In this document: one piece after another, positions 48,250 to 60,518 of the stretch
How the letters are laid out: each line of letters opens with the position of its first letter
Position numbering within the stretch: position 1 is the first letter of the stretch
NCBI GenBank assembly: GCA_963662155.1
Contig: OY759267.1
Coordinates: 16,582,489 to 16,646,488, forward strand
Length of the DNA: 64,000 nt
Direction: 5' to 3'
Source of the DNA: Lamellibrachia columna
Taxonomy: Eukaryota; Annelida; Polychaeta; Sabellida; Siboglinidae
Made by a program: the position numbers and the translations under genes
The notes under the pieces: model-generated
Database searches by the model: none
Told to the model about the DNA's origin: nothing
Seen by the model: the letters and a program-made list of their open reading frames with translations, nothing else

Positions 48250-49745
48250 AAGACCTGCAGACCGGCGGGGCAGGGAAAGTAGTTGGTGTACCAAGGGGTG
48301 AATTGCCTTCTCCGTTATAGACTCGGTGGCGCACATCATTGCTGATTACAGCACCTTACAAAGGAGTAGGAAGGGGAAGAGCATGTAGCTGTCACGTTTC
48401 ATTTTGATGCAGCTTGTTTTATTGCAGTCAGGTGTATGTTTGTATGGAGAAACTAAGGTCTGTGATGATTTTATCAAGGGCTGTGGCACGCACGTACAAG
48501 CAGTGCACTCCAACACCCAAGCCCTGTACTCGCAGGCTGGGACATTGAACGTGGCATTGTTGTCTTGGCATTTAGAAGGCACCTGTATAATCACGCAGCT
48601 TGTTACGTTGCTTTTGGTTGCCAAATGTTCTGCTGCTGTTGGAAAGAAAGGCTGTAGATCAGCTCTAAACGCTGATTGTGTAATATGTTTGCTGTCATAT
48701 CTCGGACAGAGTTCTGTGATTCCGTGATTGTCGCATGTCCTGAGGAATAGGTGTAAGAGCAGCTGTACGAATGATTAGAATTAAGATAAATTAATGATTG
48801 AGGTTGTACCGTTCGGGTCGTTAGTTCCAATGTCATGTTACTCAGCATTGCAAACAGAATGATACTGTGACATATTCAGCCGCATTTATTGTTGTAGCTT
48901 ACCCGGTTTATTGGTATGATCTACAATCAACATTTTGCACCAGAAGTTGTTATATGAAATTGTTGGCACATGAATTTGCCGGTCAGATACTTGAATGTAG
49001 GAGGGTTTGCTTTTAATCTAAAGCCAGATGTTATGTCTGTAATTAATGATGATTATAGACATGCAGTGTAATTAACGATGATGAAAATAGACTGAAGTAT
49101 GATGTAATATGAATGCGGAGCTATGATGATAGTAGTATTTGCCATGATTAGAAAGTTCAACAAATGGCAGCATTTGTCACCAGCGTAGTCCTTTGTATAC
49201 CTCAATTCATAATGATGCCAATTGAATGTGCTGGCTTTTTGTGTGAATGTGCTGATGTTTCAACAGCATTGAATGTGTATCTGTGCTTCGAACTAGGGAC
49301 TAGTGTTTGATTATATTTGTACAGTGTGATACGGGACAGGGTTTTGCATTGCAGAGGGAATTTCCACATGGTTAGCGGTACAATGCTGTAATGGCGTTGA
49401 AAAGTGGAGCACAATTTCAGATCTCTGTTTGTATTCTCTGAGAATCTAGCCAGTTTTGGGAGATGCTGTAAATATGGCTGCCATGTGTCTTTGTTTACAC
49501 ACCGTGTAATAGGAACCATTGTAGTAATGCACAATATGCAAGAGCAGGTAATCATCTTTTATTCCGAGATTCATTGTAATCTGAGCAGTTTATTTTTGAC
49601 AGTCCTGTAATCCGAAGAATTATGTATGCAAATGCACTCGTCAGATACGTTTTATTTGCAGCTTCGAGTAATTATATAATTGGGTCACTTTAGTTGATGG
49701 AATGTAATGATGATTTAGAAATAAAATTTGAAATGTTGTAATCAG
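48250..49745 (+). other. CTCF 3' UTR
   Basis: About 1.5 kb with no repeats or exons. A canonical AATAAA at 49720-49725 is followed by GT-rich TTGTAATCAGTTGTGTTC, a plausible polyadenylation site. Short frames on both strands are judged non-coding. Confidence 0.65.
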
Positions 49746-50159
49746 TTGTGTTCTTCTCTGTGGTAATTAGTATGAAGAGTGGTATATAGTCGGGTGATAA
49801 CTGCTCTTCTTGGTTTCTTGCTCCACGGACAGGTGTAAACTAGTGTAAAATAATAGTCTAGAAAATAAGTGATTATATTGTATTTTATTCAAGTATACGA
49901 ACATACAGCCAAAAAACAAATGTTTCTTGACATTAAAACAACGTGACTGTTTACAGCAGAATAATATAATTTAAATATACACAATTTAATTTCCACCGTC
50001 ATCTCAAAATGTATCTAGAATGTTGAAGGGATTATATCTATTGCTAGAGTGCAAACTAATAAACCACAGTATCGTGAGTGGTAAATATCTACTTAAGTGT
50101 TCCTACGAAAAAAATCTTGCCATGTTTGCTTTGACAGTTTCTCTGCACTAGGATATTGC

Positions 50160-50335
50160 CCAAAAACAATGTAAACTTGAATGTCATATGCATGTAAGGC
50201 CAAGAACAACACTGTAAACTTGTATGTCCTGTGCACAAAGGCCAAGAACAATGTTGTAAACTTGAATGTCATATGCATGTAAGGCCAAGAACAACAATGT
50301 AAACTTGTATGTCCTGTGCACAAAAGCAGATGCTT
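50160..50335. repeat. about 50-bp tandem repeat, four diverged units
   Basis: Alternating units ending GGCCAAGAACAACA, with AACTTGAATGTCATATGCAT or AACTTGTATGTCCTGTGCAC. Confidence 0.88.
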
Positions 50336-51392
50336 AGAAATTAGCCCAATTTCTCAAAAAGGTTTTGTTATTCAAGTCGGTGCTTAATTGTTGTTTTTGA
50401 TCAACATGCAGGGCATTTTGTCAGTGAGCGAATACGTCGAATGACACGTTCCTAATCAACCAAATTTCACTATGCGAGATGTTGCTAATCAGTGGACAAT
50501 CTCCCTTTCTTTTTTGAGGTGTGTGTGCGCTGTTTGTCTTGACACACTGTAAACAGTATCGCTCATCTAAACGGTTAGCCTAAAATATCTTCATTAGGCA
50601 ATATTCGAGGCCTAATTCAGTGCCCAACACTCTGGTTCCGCCTCATTTGCACAGCCCTTTAACGGGGGTAGTGGACCCTACCGACAAGCAGGTGGGGCCT
50701 GGGGGATTACTAACCCCCCTTTTGTGTTTATTGATTTGCAAATAGTGTCGCTGGTACTTTGCTTGTGTAATTTGTATTTGTGGATCTTTTTCCCTTGTAT
50801 TTCATAATTATGCTGGAACCTTACTGAGCAGCAATAAGGGGTTTTTGGTCAATTTAATCTTGCAAACCAATCTGTTTTCTAACGTTATTTATACTAATTA
50901 GTGACATGTACCAGGTTGTGTCTGCACATTCATTGTTATAGTGGTGTACTTCCTGGCTGTGCACACTGCTGTAGACGCAGTATGTTCAAGTCAGTGTGCA
51001 CTCTCTTAGTAATAAATTGGACAGATTGCCTATTTTTCACCCTATATGGTAGTGTTTCTCACACAAACAGAAAGGGTTGCACAAGCACACAAAACTAGAT
51101 AATGAGCCCCATCTTTCAAAGAAGGCCTTGTTAATAATAAATTCAGATATTTAAATCCTTTCCAGCCCGATAAATGTAGTTTTTGGTCGGTGTGCAGGAT
51201 ATTTCGTCAGTTAATGAATGCTAAATAACATGAGCCCCATTTCTCAAAAGGCCTTGTTATTCAAATCAGTTATTTAAATCCTTTTCAGGCCCTTGGTCTC
51301 AGAGTCGGTGCTTAACTTTCCTGGCCATTAGCGTTAACTGGAATTTGGTTGATGTGCAGGGCATTTCGTCAGTGACATGAATACTGTATAAG
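50336..51392. repeat. degenerate repeats with TGCAGGGCATTTCGTCAGTG
   Basis: Blocks such as CCCATTTCTCAAAAGGCC, TTGTTATTCAAATCAG and GTGCAGGGCATTTCGTCAG recur near 50340-50440, 51105-51220, 51230-51300 and 51310-51380, in the same orientation. They end just before the stop codon of the candidate exon at 51393. Confidence 0.75.
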
Positions 51393-51635
51393 TCAAGACT
51401 TCAGTGATGGTTGCAGAGTAGAGAGAAAACCGTTTTTCAGGCAGCACTTGGTACTCTTGTCTTGTGTGCTGGCTTCAGTTTCTCCTGGTTGTGTTGAAGC
51501 AGATACATTGTCTGGTGAAGCCACTGCATCAATGTGCTCCACTCCATTAGTGTGCTCCGCCCCGTCAATGCGCTCCACCCCGTTAGTGTGCTGCACCCCA
51601 TCAATGTGCTGATCATTCTGCTCCAAGTCTTCTCT
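51393..51635 (-). CDS. candidate terminal exon of an unknown minus-strand gene
   Basis: After the acceptor GTTTACACTTGCAG, 81 codons to TGA at 51393, phase 0. The product is hydrophilic and disordered-looking: REDLEQNDQHIDGVQHTNGV, then five six-residue repeats of the EHTNGV/EHIDGV kind, a Ser/Thr/Pro segment and CCLKNGF near the end. No known domain. The phase matches the candidate exon at 54476-54619. It would converge on CTCF. Confidence 0.45.
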   Translation of the reverse strand, partial: REDLEQNDQHIDGVQHTNGVERIDGAEHTNGVEHIDAVASPDNVSASTQPGETEASTQDKSTKCCLKNGFLSTLQPSLKS

Positions 51636-52359
51636 CTGCAAGTGTAAACCTCTCGTCAACAGTTGGAATATACTCGAAATATAACATACATGGCTAAACA
51701 AACAAATATAGGCTAGATGAATAAATATACAGGCCAAACAAATGTGTGGTAGATGCAGTAACAAGAAAGTGTATGTAGCATGTTTTATGTCTAAACATGT
51801 AAGGTAGGTAGGTCCATTTACTTTACCCAACAGTTTGATGAGAAAATCTTGCTTTCCCACAGTATATGTTCCCAGTATACTGGCTACTAGAATCTCGCAT
51901 AATTTTGGTTTTGCTTAATTTAGCTAGCAATTCCTTATAATATGACTGTCACACTGTTAGTTAACCTATGAGCATCCATCACATAAATAATGAATAACAC
52001 TGAAAAAACATGTCGAGTTTATTACGGAAAGTATCTATAATTAATGCTATATTTACTGGTTATTGAAATTTTTTAATTTACTGGTTAATGAATTTTTTTT
52101 ATTTTATGTTTTGTTAATTTTATGTTTCTGAACACCATTCACCATATCACCAAACCATCAAACAGCAGCTTATACACGTAAACCAATCTTAGATGTAAAT
52201 TATGCTTCAGTAACTCCCATAGCCTGTCAAATATCTTTCCACAGTGCCAGCCAGTATGCAGTGGGCCAACTGTGATTTAATTACAAAATGTTCAAAAGAT
52301 GGCAGCACATTTGCCTTATTCTGACAGGAAAACATCTGACACACGATCGTCTCCACCTA

Positions 52360-52660
52360 GGATGGGTTCAATTAGTTGTCAACTAAACAGCATCACATAA
52401 GTTCTAATACAATTACGTCGCTTACAAAATCAATTACAATGCTTCATAGGTTGAGTACAACTTCATTGTTTTATACGAAATTACATGTATAATTACTGTT
52501 AATTTTTACTCAGGGTTTGGGGGAATTCATGCATTCTTGTTAACAAGGCTGGTGGTCAGTTACAATGGTCAGCTACAATTAGTCGCGAAAAAAACTCAAT
52601 TACAATGTAAAAAATTACACTGTAATTGTAATGAATTAAAATTATGCAATCAAAACTTAA
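52360..52660. repeat. AATTACAAT-rich repeat
   Basis: Resembles 43611-43960: starts GATGGGTTCAATTAGTTG, contains CAATTACAATG several times and ACACTGTAATTGTAATG near the end. Boundaries uncertain. Confidence 0.45.
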
Positions 52661-52862
52661 CCTTGGTCTCTCCTTTCTCCCCATAAAAAATGTATATGGA
52701 TGTAAATATGATTGTATGGACGCGCTCTACGGAACAACAATTGATAGCAGTCATTCAATTCATAAAGCAACGTAGGTCAGCAGAGTAATAATAGCCAGCT
52801 TGAGCTTAGGTTTCTGTGGATTTAGCTGTGACAGAAGTTTGTACAGGGTGTATTATATTAAA

Positions 52863-53123
52863 TTATTGATCAGCCGAGTCAGGTTGAATGTTATTAATCT
52901 GCTGGCCGTGATGTGATGAGAGCATATAAAAACCGTCAGCACATTTGTACAACAATCTGCATTTGGGCACGTAAATGCGCTGGGCTGTTTCTTGATTAGA
53001 TAAAGTTATCGGTCTGTATGAGATCTCCGAGGAAGCTAATTGAAATGATGGCATTGTCTGGACACTGCGTGTCACGAGGTGCATGTTATCATCAAAACTA
53101 CTTGAATCAGTCACTCTGTACAT
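52863..53123 (-). CDS. hypothetical ORF (86 codons)
   Basis: Minus-strand ATG to TAA, MYRVTDSSSFDDNMHLVTRS ... IQPDSADQ, with plausible codon use and no known domain. A TGA lies in frame just upstream. It could be a terminal exon with acceptor GAGTGTGAG before the ATG, or chance. The 34-bp minisatellite ends 17 bp upstream. Confidence 0.3.
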   Translation of the reverse strand: MYRVTDSSSFDDNMHLVTRSVQTMPSFQLASSEISYRPITLSNQETAQRIYVPKCRLLYKCADGFYMLSSHHGQQINNIQPDSADQ

Positions 53124-53138
53124 GTTTCCTCACACTCA

Positions 53139-53345
53139 AGAGGATTGCGTGATCACTGCTGTGTCTGTTGTAAGAGGATTGCGTGATCACTGCTGTGTCT
53201 GTTGTAAGAGGATTGCGTGATCACTGCTGTGTCTGTTGTAAGAGGATTGCGTGATCACTGCTGTGTCTGTTGTAAGAGGATTGCGTGATCACTGCTGTGT
53301 CTGTTGTAAGAGGATTGCGTGATCACTGCTGTGTCTGTTGTAAGA
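53139..53345. repeat. 34-bp minisatellite
   Basis: Six near-identical tandem copies of a unit containing AGGATTGCGTGATCACTGCT and GTGTCTGTTGTAAG. Confidence 0.97.
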
Positions 53346-53744
53346 GAACCCTTAAAGCTACAAAGTCTGATAATTTTCAACGTAAAGTCATGTTCCATAG
53401 TATAAACCGTATTATGTTCTAACATCTTGCCCACCTAAGAGTGTTTTAATGAACTACAATTTAAAAAAGTATAATTTGACTGTTATTTGTTTATTGACCT
53501 TGACTTTGCTGCTCATTACATTCACAAACAACACCCAAATTAAGCAGATAATGGTGGAAAAAATGGTGGTTCACTAAAACACATTTCAGTGATTGAGGTG
53601 AATATAGATGTTGTTTATGCTATGTAACGTGATTTATGATTAAACACCAATTGGACTTTGTATCTTTAAAGTATACTTTGCGTGGCCTTTAGTAGTGTCT
53701 TATAATACATGAAAGTAAGAATTATGATCACTATAAATATGTTC

Positions 53745-53906
53745 ATAATTGTATGTTAGTTGAAAAGTGTTCTGATGTGTGTTAATTAAAACAATCAAAA
53801 AGAATAAAATGAAATGAACTATGTACTTCTTGATTAATTGATTATATATATATATATATGTATATATATCATGAGGTATATATAATCATATATATAATTA
53901 TATATA

Positions 53907-53983
<77 letters not shown>

Positions 53984-54165
53984 AATATATATATATATAT
54001 ATATAAATATATATATTTATTAAATACACCTCATGACAGGGTATAATCAATTAATCAAGAAGTACATATTTCATTTTAGTCTTTTTGATCATTTTCTTAC
54101 ACATTAGAACATTTTTCAACTAACATACAATTAGGAACACATTATATACAGTTGTATATATATTC
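53745..54165. repeat. large imperfect inverted repeat with an AT-rich core
   Basis: The left arm (about 53745-53850) and right arm (about 54045-54165) are inverted copies: TGTACTTCTTGATTAATTGA on the left, TCAATTAATCAAGAAGTACA on the right, extending to TTGTATGTTAGTTGAAAAGT / TTTTTCAACTAACATACAA. The centre is (AT)n. It could fold as a long hairpin; MITE-like or foldback. No target duplication found. Confidence 0.85.
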
Positions 54166-54475
54166 CTAGATCCCATTTAAGTGAACACCTTATGCATATA
54201 TGGTCTGCCATATGCAGCAAATATGGCATTTCAAAATATACAAGGCTCTGAAAAAAACATGCTCAAAATCACAAAAAATAAATAATTACATTATTTTATT
54301 ATCGGTTAAACTGTGTGCAGTATTAGTGATGATGCTAAACTAAAACGGATTCGTCCGGCAACAACACATCAAAACATTAAGCAGACTGGCTTTGGTCTGC
54401 TTAAAGCGGTGGTCTGCCGCAGGCGTATATGCATAAACGGTCGGCATAAACGGGATCTATATTGATTATATATAC

Positions 54476-54619
54476 CTCATGACATCTGCCATCCTCTTCT
54501 GCATGCAGATCTACTGATGCAGCTGTCATCCAGTCATCTGTGATTCCAACTGTTTCTGTAGCACTCTCATTGTATCCATTGTCCCTATGGTTCAGCACAT
54601 CCACCGGAGTCTCTGTCAC
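54476..54619 (-). CDS. candidate internal exon of an unknown minus-strand gene
   Basis: 144 bp, acceptor ATTTCTGTTAG, donor CATGAG|GTATAT, phase 0 to 0. It encodes VTETPVDVLNHRDNGYNESA, ETVGITDDWMTAASVDLHAE and EDGRCHE; acidic, no known domain. The same 20 bases across its donor recur at 53869-53888 (plus strand). Confidence 0.45.
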
Positions 54620-54667
54620 CTAACAGAAATACACAATGATGCATGAGTTGTGTAAAAGAGATTGAAC

Positions 54668-54790
54668 TAGATTAATTTGCCATCCAAAGTAAACAAACCC
54701 AGAGGGCAAATGGACAAGGAAGCCATTGGTTTATCAAGAGTCAAACGATTATTCATCTATGTGTAACCCATCCTGAAATATTTCATAGCA
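54668..54790 (-). mobile_element. CR1/Jockey-type 3' tail fragment
   Basis: Diverged match to the 3' UTR (GACAAGGAAGCCATTGGTTT) and last codons of the larger copies. Confidence 0.85.
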
Positions 54791-55974
54791 TCTACACAAA
54801 CTCTCCTCTCCTCAAATCAACATTTCACAAATGTTTCTCTGCTCTAAAACATTTTACCAGAATAGTAAGACAAGTTAGCATTGTTCCCTGCTAACTATTC
54901 TCTGGCAAATAACTTCTCCCCCCGTGCACCCCTAGTAAGTCCCGGGTGTGATCCTAGCTACAGCATTTCCCTCATGTTTCATTCAGGTCAACAGTCTTCA
55001 AGATTCGGGTTCCTCAAAATTTTGTAAAATAAACATCAACCTATGATGGGCTCTTAAAATCACTGCACTTTCTGGTCCAGCTGCAAACGTCTGCAGCTGT
55101 TTCACTTGCAGGACTGAGATCCTAGACATGACGTATCGAGTGGAAGATTAGACTTGTAATGTTGTCAACGGGTGAGGCAATCAGACGCAGAGCATTGGCA
55201 ACTTAGTGATCACAAGGAAGAAGGCCAATAAAGGGTTGCTGGCTGATTGCGAATTGCATTTTGTGGCAGCTATTTTTGTTAACCAGGAACCCAATGATGC
55301 CATCAAGTGTGTGGAGCGAACAAGTCACTGCTGAGCATATTTCTGGGAAGTCCCACATACTGTCATTTGGAGTAAATGTCTAAACTTGTCATGGACTCAC
55401 ACAGTTGGATGTCTATGGCAGTAAAACCAACTAAGATATTCAAAGGATGTGTTTGTTGTAACATAAAGCTATTTAAAATGTCCACCACATCATGCAGAAT
55501 AAACTTGTATGTTAAATTTAACATATTAAAACATGTCTAATGAACTACTGTATCTTATCTATATTTTCTGTTTTATATATAAACATTTAAACAAATACTC
55601 CTTTATTGTGGTTGCCATGTGTTATTCTTCGACATGGGCTGGAATTGACCATTTCTGGGAAAATTATTCTTATGAACTGGTTCTATCATCTTAATGTGAT
55701 AAAAACAAAAAAAGATAACCTTTCTAAGAACCTTATTTGATTACATGGCCAGGCTGTGTTTAGCTTCTGAGAATAAATGTGTCCAATTAGATCGATTTGA
55801 CCGTGTAGAGTGGAATAAAAACATAGAGACATAAGGAAAATTGTATAAAATTTAACCTAGTATTCTGAGTAAGACGAAGACTGAGGCTAGATAAGGTAAT
55901 AAAAAGGTCAATGTAATTTCTTTCACGGGATATAGATGGATTTGGCCATAAGAACATGTCAATGTGTCCTCTAC
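54791..55974. other. nothing recognised
   Basis: AT-rich; no exon or named element. Confidence 0.5.
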
Positions 55975-56067
55975 ATTGCCTGTCTCCAGGCCATTTCTCT
56001 CAAGGATTGCTTCAGTCATCTGCTTCCACATGGCTATCATACAATCAGAAAAAACTCCATATGCAGC
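55975..56067 (-). CDS. candidate internal exon of an unknown minus-strand gene
   Basis: 93 bp, acceptor TAGTTATTGCAG, donor GGCAAT|GTAGAG, phase 0 to 0, encoding AAYGVFSDCMIAMWKQMTEA and ILERNGLETGN. No known domain. The 34-bp minisatellite begins about 30 bp upstream of its acceptor. Confidence 0.35.
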
Positions 56068-56097
56068 CTGCAATAACTATACGGACACTCGAACCTT

Positions 56098-56625
56098 GCT
56101 TTACGGTCGCCCCAGTAATACAGCCACCTCGCCATTATGGTCACCCCAGTAATACAGCCACCTCGCCATTATGGTCACCCCAGTAATACAGCCACCTCGC
56201 CATTATGGTCACCCCAGTAATACAGCCACCTCGCCATTATGGTCACCCCTGTAATATAGCCACCTTGCCATTATGGTCACCCCAGTAATACAGCCACCTT
56301 GCCATTATGGTCACCCCAGTAATACAGCCACCTTGCCATTATGGTCACCCCTGTAATACAGCCACCTTGCCATTATGGTCACCCCAGTAATACAGCCACC
56401 TCGCCATTATGGTCACCCCTGTAATACAGCCACCTTGCCATTATGGTCACCCCTGTAATACAGCCACCTTGCCATTATGGTCACCCCAGTAATACAGCCA
56501 CCTTGCCATTATGGTCACCCCAGTAATACAGCCACCTTGCCATTATGGTCACACCAGTAATACAGCCACCTTGCCATTATGGTCACCCCAGTAATACAGC
56601 CACCTTGCCATTACAGTCACCCTGC
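56098..56625. repeat. 34-bp minisatellite
   Basis: About 15 near-identical units containing CAGCCACCTCGCCATTATGG and TCACCCCAGTAATA. Diverged flanking sequence to about 56755 (CACCTCGATATTCACG, GTGACCTTAATAGTGAGG) looks like the parent element. Confidence 0.97.
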
Positions 56626-56755
56626 GACAGTCCCAAATTATTTCCATAACAGTGAAATATTGGACATTTAGTGTCACTGATACGGTCACCTCGATATTCA
56701 CGTCACTTTTGCCCATCCGGAGGGTGACCTTAATAGTGAGGTTCTGCTGTACAGG

Positions 56756-57204
56756 GTGCTTCGATGCAGATTTAAGAATTCATATCTAATGGACTATACC
56801 ACTGTCAGTAAATCATGAACTCATTTTTTTATTTTCGTGTTTTACTTGTAAATAACCAAGTGGTTATGATAGTTTTATATTAACATTTGTCTGTTTAAAA
56901 TCGTGCCTACATCTTTTTATATATTACTATACAGGGCCTAGTTTTATAATGTTTATGCAATTTAATGCTCTATTATTTTATAACAATGTTCTAAAAAAAT
57001 TAATATATACTTATGTGTAATATTCAACCACTATAGCTGCACATCAAAATAAACTTATTATGGCAGCTTTTACCAAGAAACCTAATATGTTTTTATGTCT
57101 GATGTAAGCAAACCTATAATTTAATTTTATAATTTCATGCTAGAGAAACCAAGTAAAATTTGTTTATTACAAATGTAATTTCTACCAATAAGGTGCTGTC
57201 TATG
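56756..57204. other. nothing recognised
   Basis: AT-rich non-coding sequence. Confidence 0.55.
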
Positions 57205-57278
57205 GTGATACATGCTGTCCTGCACGGTGCGACCTCCAGTGATATGCGCTGTCCTGCACGGTGCGACCTCCAGTGCAA
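57205..57278. repeat. two-copy relative of the 58.5-kb minisatellite
   Basis: Two units with GCTGTCCTGCACGGTGCGAC and CTCCAGTGATA, clearly related to the 34-bp unit at 58494-59435. Confidence 0.9.
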
Positions 57279-58188
57279 TAAAAACAGGTATTGCACTGTT
57301 ATACACACGGAAATTCTTCTGTTCAAATTCAAATGGTGTGTGCTGATTGTTCTTGAAAATCGTTAGCAAATTACCGTTTTATTGCACTAAATGTGTTGAA
57401 ATGTTAGTCATGAACCCATATAATAAAAACCTTATTGAACGATAATGGGTTTTATGCACTCATTCAGAAGCAATTGGTGCATAAAACCCAGTATCGTTCA
57501 TTATGCGTATAATATTATTACAAAATGTTTCACAGAATTCTTCACACAATTTTTCACTGTTTAGTATGAGTACAATAATCGGGTGTCAAGCTGTCGCACT
57601 GCATGGCTATTAGGTTGTGTAAGGTACTTAGGTGATTACACAAGCTTTCACCATGAATGCATGCACTACATCCATCGACTGACAAACAAGTCCGCGGTGT
57701 AATAACCGAAGAGCTCCTCGTAGGCTCAACATGGGCAAAACGTTATGAGGGATACGATGCAAATTAATAACCATGTGTGCTAATGCTTTGTCTGTGTAGT
57801 CAGGGTAAGTGCTATGTTCCCATGGCTTAGTACACACAAATTGGTGCGCACTATTCTTGTCCACACTGTGGGAGTGTAACACTTACACTAACACTGCCTT
57901 GTACAGATCTAAAGAAATCCATGCCTTCCAACCAGTCTTTCTAATGGATTGTTCACCCACACATACACAGAAACTATAGCTGTCTCAGTGTGGCACATTT
58001 TCAAATCCTGTCTACCATTCCACTGTGAGTGTTTTTGTGGTTATATGTGAGGAAGTTTCTTGTCACCCTGAATTTACTGAATCTGCTACTGCGACAGTTA
58101 GAAAAACATATCGGGTGAGCAGCAAACACGTAAGAAAATAACTCTAAATAGCTATCTGTTTTTTTTTAAATACATCGCCAATTGGTAG
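57279..58188. other. nothing recognised
   Basis: Contains a short inverted pair around AACGATAATGGGTTTTATGC / GCATAAAACCCAGTATCGTT at about 57438-57502. No exon. Confidence 0.5.
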
Positions 58189-58277
58189 ATGAGAGGTCCA
58201 TGACCTCAAGGAGGAACACAGAAAGAGATGAGTGGACGTTGGCGCCTGGGAGGAGACGTCGCCAGGCTGCCCCCAAA
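58189..58277 (+). CDS. candidate exon, unknown gene
   Basis: 89 bp between a T-rich acceptor (CAATTGGTAG) and donor CCCAAA|GTGAGC, open in one plus-strand frame: ERSMTSRRNTERDEWTLAPG then RRRRQAAPK. GC-rich, basic. No family recognised. The opposite strand is also open, so the strand is not certain. Confidence 0.3.
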
Positions 58278-58384
58278 GTGAGCATATTATAATATGTAGA
58301 TTCTTAATTCTGCCATCAGGAATTAAATTAATGGGACAGTACAATTAAAGTGAATACCATTTCGCCCTTTAATACCAAGATGAA

Positions 58385-58475
58385 AAGCCATTGGACTCTC
58401 AATAAGCCAATGGCTTCCTTGTCCACTTGTCATTTGGAGCTTGTTGCTTTTGGTGGCAGTCTGGTTAAATCTGAG
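58385..58475 (+). mobile_element. CR1/Jockey-type 3' tail fragment
   Basis: Contains AAGCCAATGGCTTCCTTGTC and GTTAAATCTGA, as in the other tails. Confidence 0.85.
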
Positions 58476-58493
58476 TAAATTCCCCATCATCCC

Positions 58494-59435
58494 TGATTAA
58501 TACACATTGTCCTGCATGGTGTGACGTCCAGTGACACATGCTGTCCTGCATGGTGTGACATCCAGTGACACATGCTGTCCTGCATGGTGTGACATCCAGT
58601 GACACATGCTGTCCTGCACGGGGTGACGTCCAGTGACACATGCTGTCCTGCACGGGGTGATGTCCAGTGATACATGCTGTCCTGCACGGTGTGACATCCA
58701 GTGATACATGCTGTCCTGCATGGTGTGACGTCCAGTGATACATGCTGTCCTGCACGGTGTGACATCCAGTGATACACGCTGTCCTGCATGGTGTGACGTC
58801 CAGTGACACATGCTGTCCTGCACGGGGTGACGTCCAGTGACACATGCTGTCCTGCACGGGGTGACGTCCAGTGACACATGCTGTCCTGCACGGGGTGATG
58901 TCCAGTGATACACGCTGTCCTGCACGGGGTGACGTCCAGTGACACATGCTGTCCTGCACGGGGTGACGTCCAGTGACACATGCTGTCCTGCACGGGGTGA
59001 TGTCCAGTGATACATGCTGTCCTGCACGGTGTGACATCCAGTGACACATGCTGTCCTGCATGGTGTGACATCCAGTGACACATGCTGTCCTGATGGTGTG
59101 ACATCCAGTGACACATGCTGTCCTGATGGTGTGACATCCAGTGATACATGCTGTCCTGCACGGGGTGACGTCCAGTGACACATGCTGTCCTGCACGGTGT
59201 GACATCCAGTGATACATGCTGTCCTGCATGGTGTGACGTCCAGTGATACATGCTGTCCTGATGGTGTGACATCCAGTGATACATGCTGTCCTGCACGGGG
59301 TGACGTCCAGTGACACATGCTGTCCTGCACGGTGTGACATCCAGTGATACATGCTGTCCTGCATGGTGTGACGTCCAGTGATACATGCTGTCCTGCATGG
59401 TGTGACATCCAGTGATACATGCTGTCCTGATGGTG
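58494..59435. repeat. 34-bp minisatellite, about 28 units
   Basis: Units of CATGCTGTCCTGCACGGGGT plus GACGTCCAGTGACA, with variants (GTGTGACATCC, CCTGATGG). All three minus-strand frames are open because the unit lacks stops and 34 is not a multiple of 3; the 300-residue frames are artefacts. Many units contain TGACGTCC. Confidence 0.97.
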
Positions 59436-60518
59436 TGATTGTGCTGCCACCTTCAGTGTCTACAGTGAACAGGCCCATGCTGACATCTATTATATGTTAA
59501 TTATGAGAAAGTGCCCCTAGGGCGGAAAGCCTCCAAGTGGATTCTTGTTGTACCTCGGGCGTAGCTAAATATGATCAGATGACACGTCATTACTCAGATT
59601 AGGTAAATATCATGTATGTAGCTGCACAGACAGCCAAGCCACGAGGAACAACGAACATGTGTATTTATTGTACTGTGATCTTTGTATCCGAAGTTGGCTT
59701 TGTCACAATGTATGTAGGCAAGGAGACATTTTTGAGACAGCCAGGGAATTATGCTGAACAACTGTAGTCTACAGAAATCTAACTGGGATCTACAAAGGCA
59801 GACTAGGAATGTGAACAACTCTGAGTGAAACTAAGACTACAAAGGCTTAGTAAAAGTTACACTGTCATCTACACTGCAGGCAGTGTAGATGACAAGTAAT
59901 ATTGTGTTGCAAATGATCTTGCAAAAGTCAAATCAACATCATGAACATTTTAGTAATCATGATTATCAATTCTTTTATCATATCCCAACAAAAGTTTTAT
60001 TTAATGATTCTACCTGTATGGACATTAGTCAATCTTGCCAAGTTTGGCTTCATCAGTACTAATGATAATGACATCAACCTACCAGGATGTCACCTCCATT
60101 AGGTACAGGTAAATATAACTTTTGGGATATGATATTCATAAAAGAATTGTATGATCATGAAAATAAGCTATAATAGGGAAATGTTCAATTCTTTTAGCAA
60201 TCATTTAGGAATAGTGTGGCTTTGATCTTATACATACTATAATAAGTTATTAATGCAGCCTTGCACAAATTAAATGACTACAATTGAATTTCAGAATTAA
60301 AATTTGTGCCACATATTTCATAAATAATTCATTTTTGTGACTGATATAGGTAATAATATATGTGAAGAACGGAATCTGGCTCTTGAATAGCAATTGACCA
60401 CACAGGGTAGTATGAAAAGCATCATACCAGTTTCTGGCAAATTATCTTATCAAATCAAGAAGACTTCCTTGAAGAGAAAAAGATGGATCTGACCAGGCCA
60501 GACTAATTGTCACTGACG
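59436..60518. other. nothing recognised
   Basis: AT-rich non-coding sequence; a short hairpin of CTACACTGCAGGCAGTGTAG lies near 59871-59890. Confidence 0.5.

Noticed and set aside
58465..59478. Three minus-strand open frames of about 300 residues (QDSMYHWTSHHAG-type)
   Set aside because: Repeat-derived; a stop-free 34-bp unit is open in all frames. No start context, no known domain.
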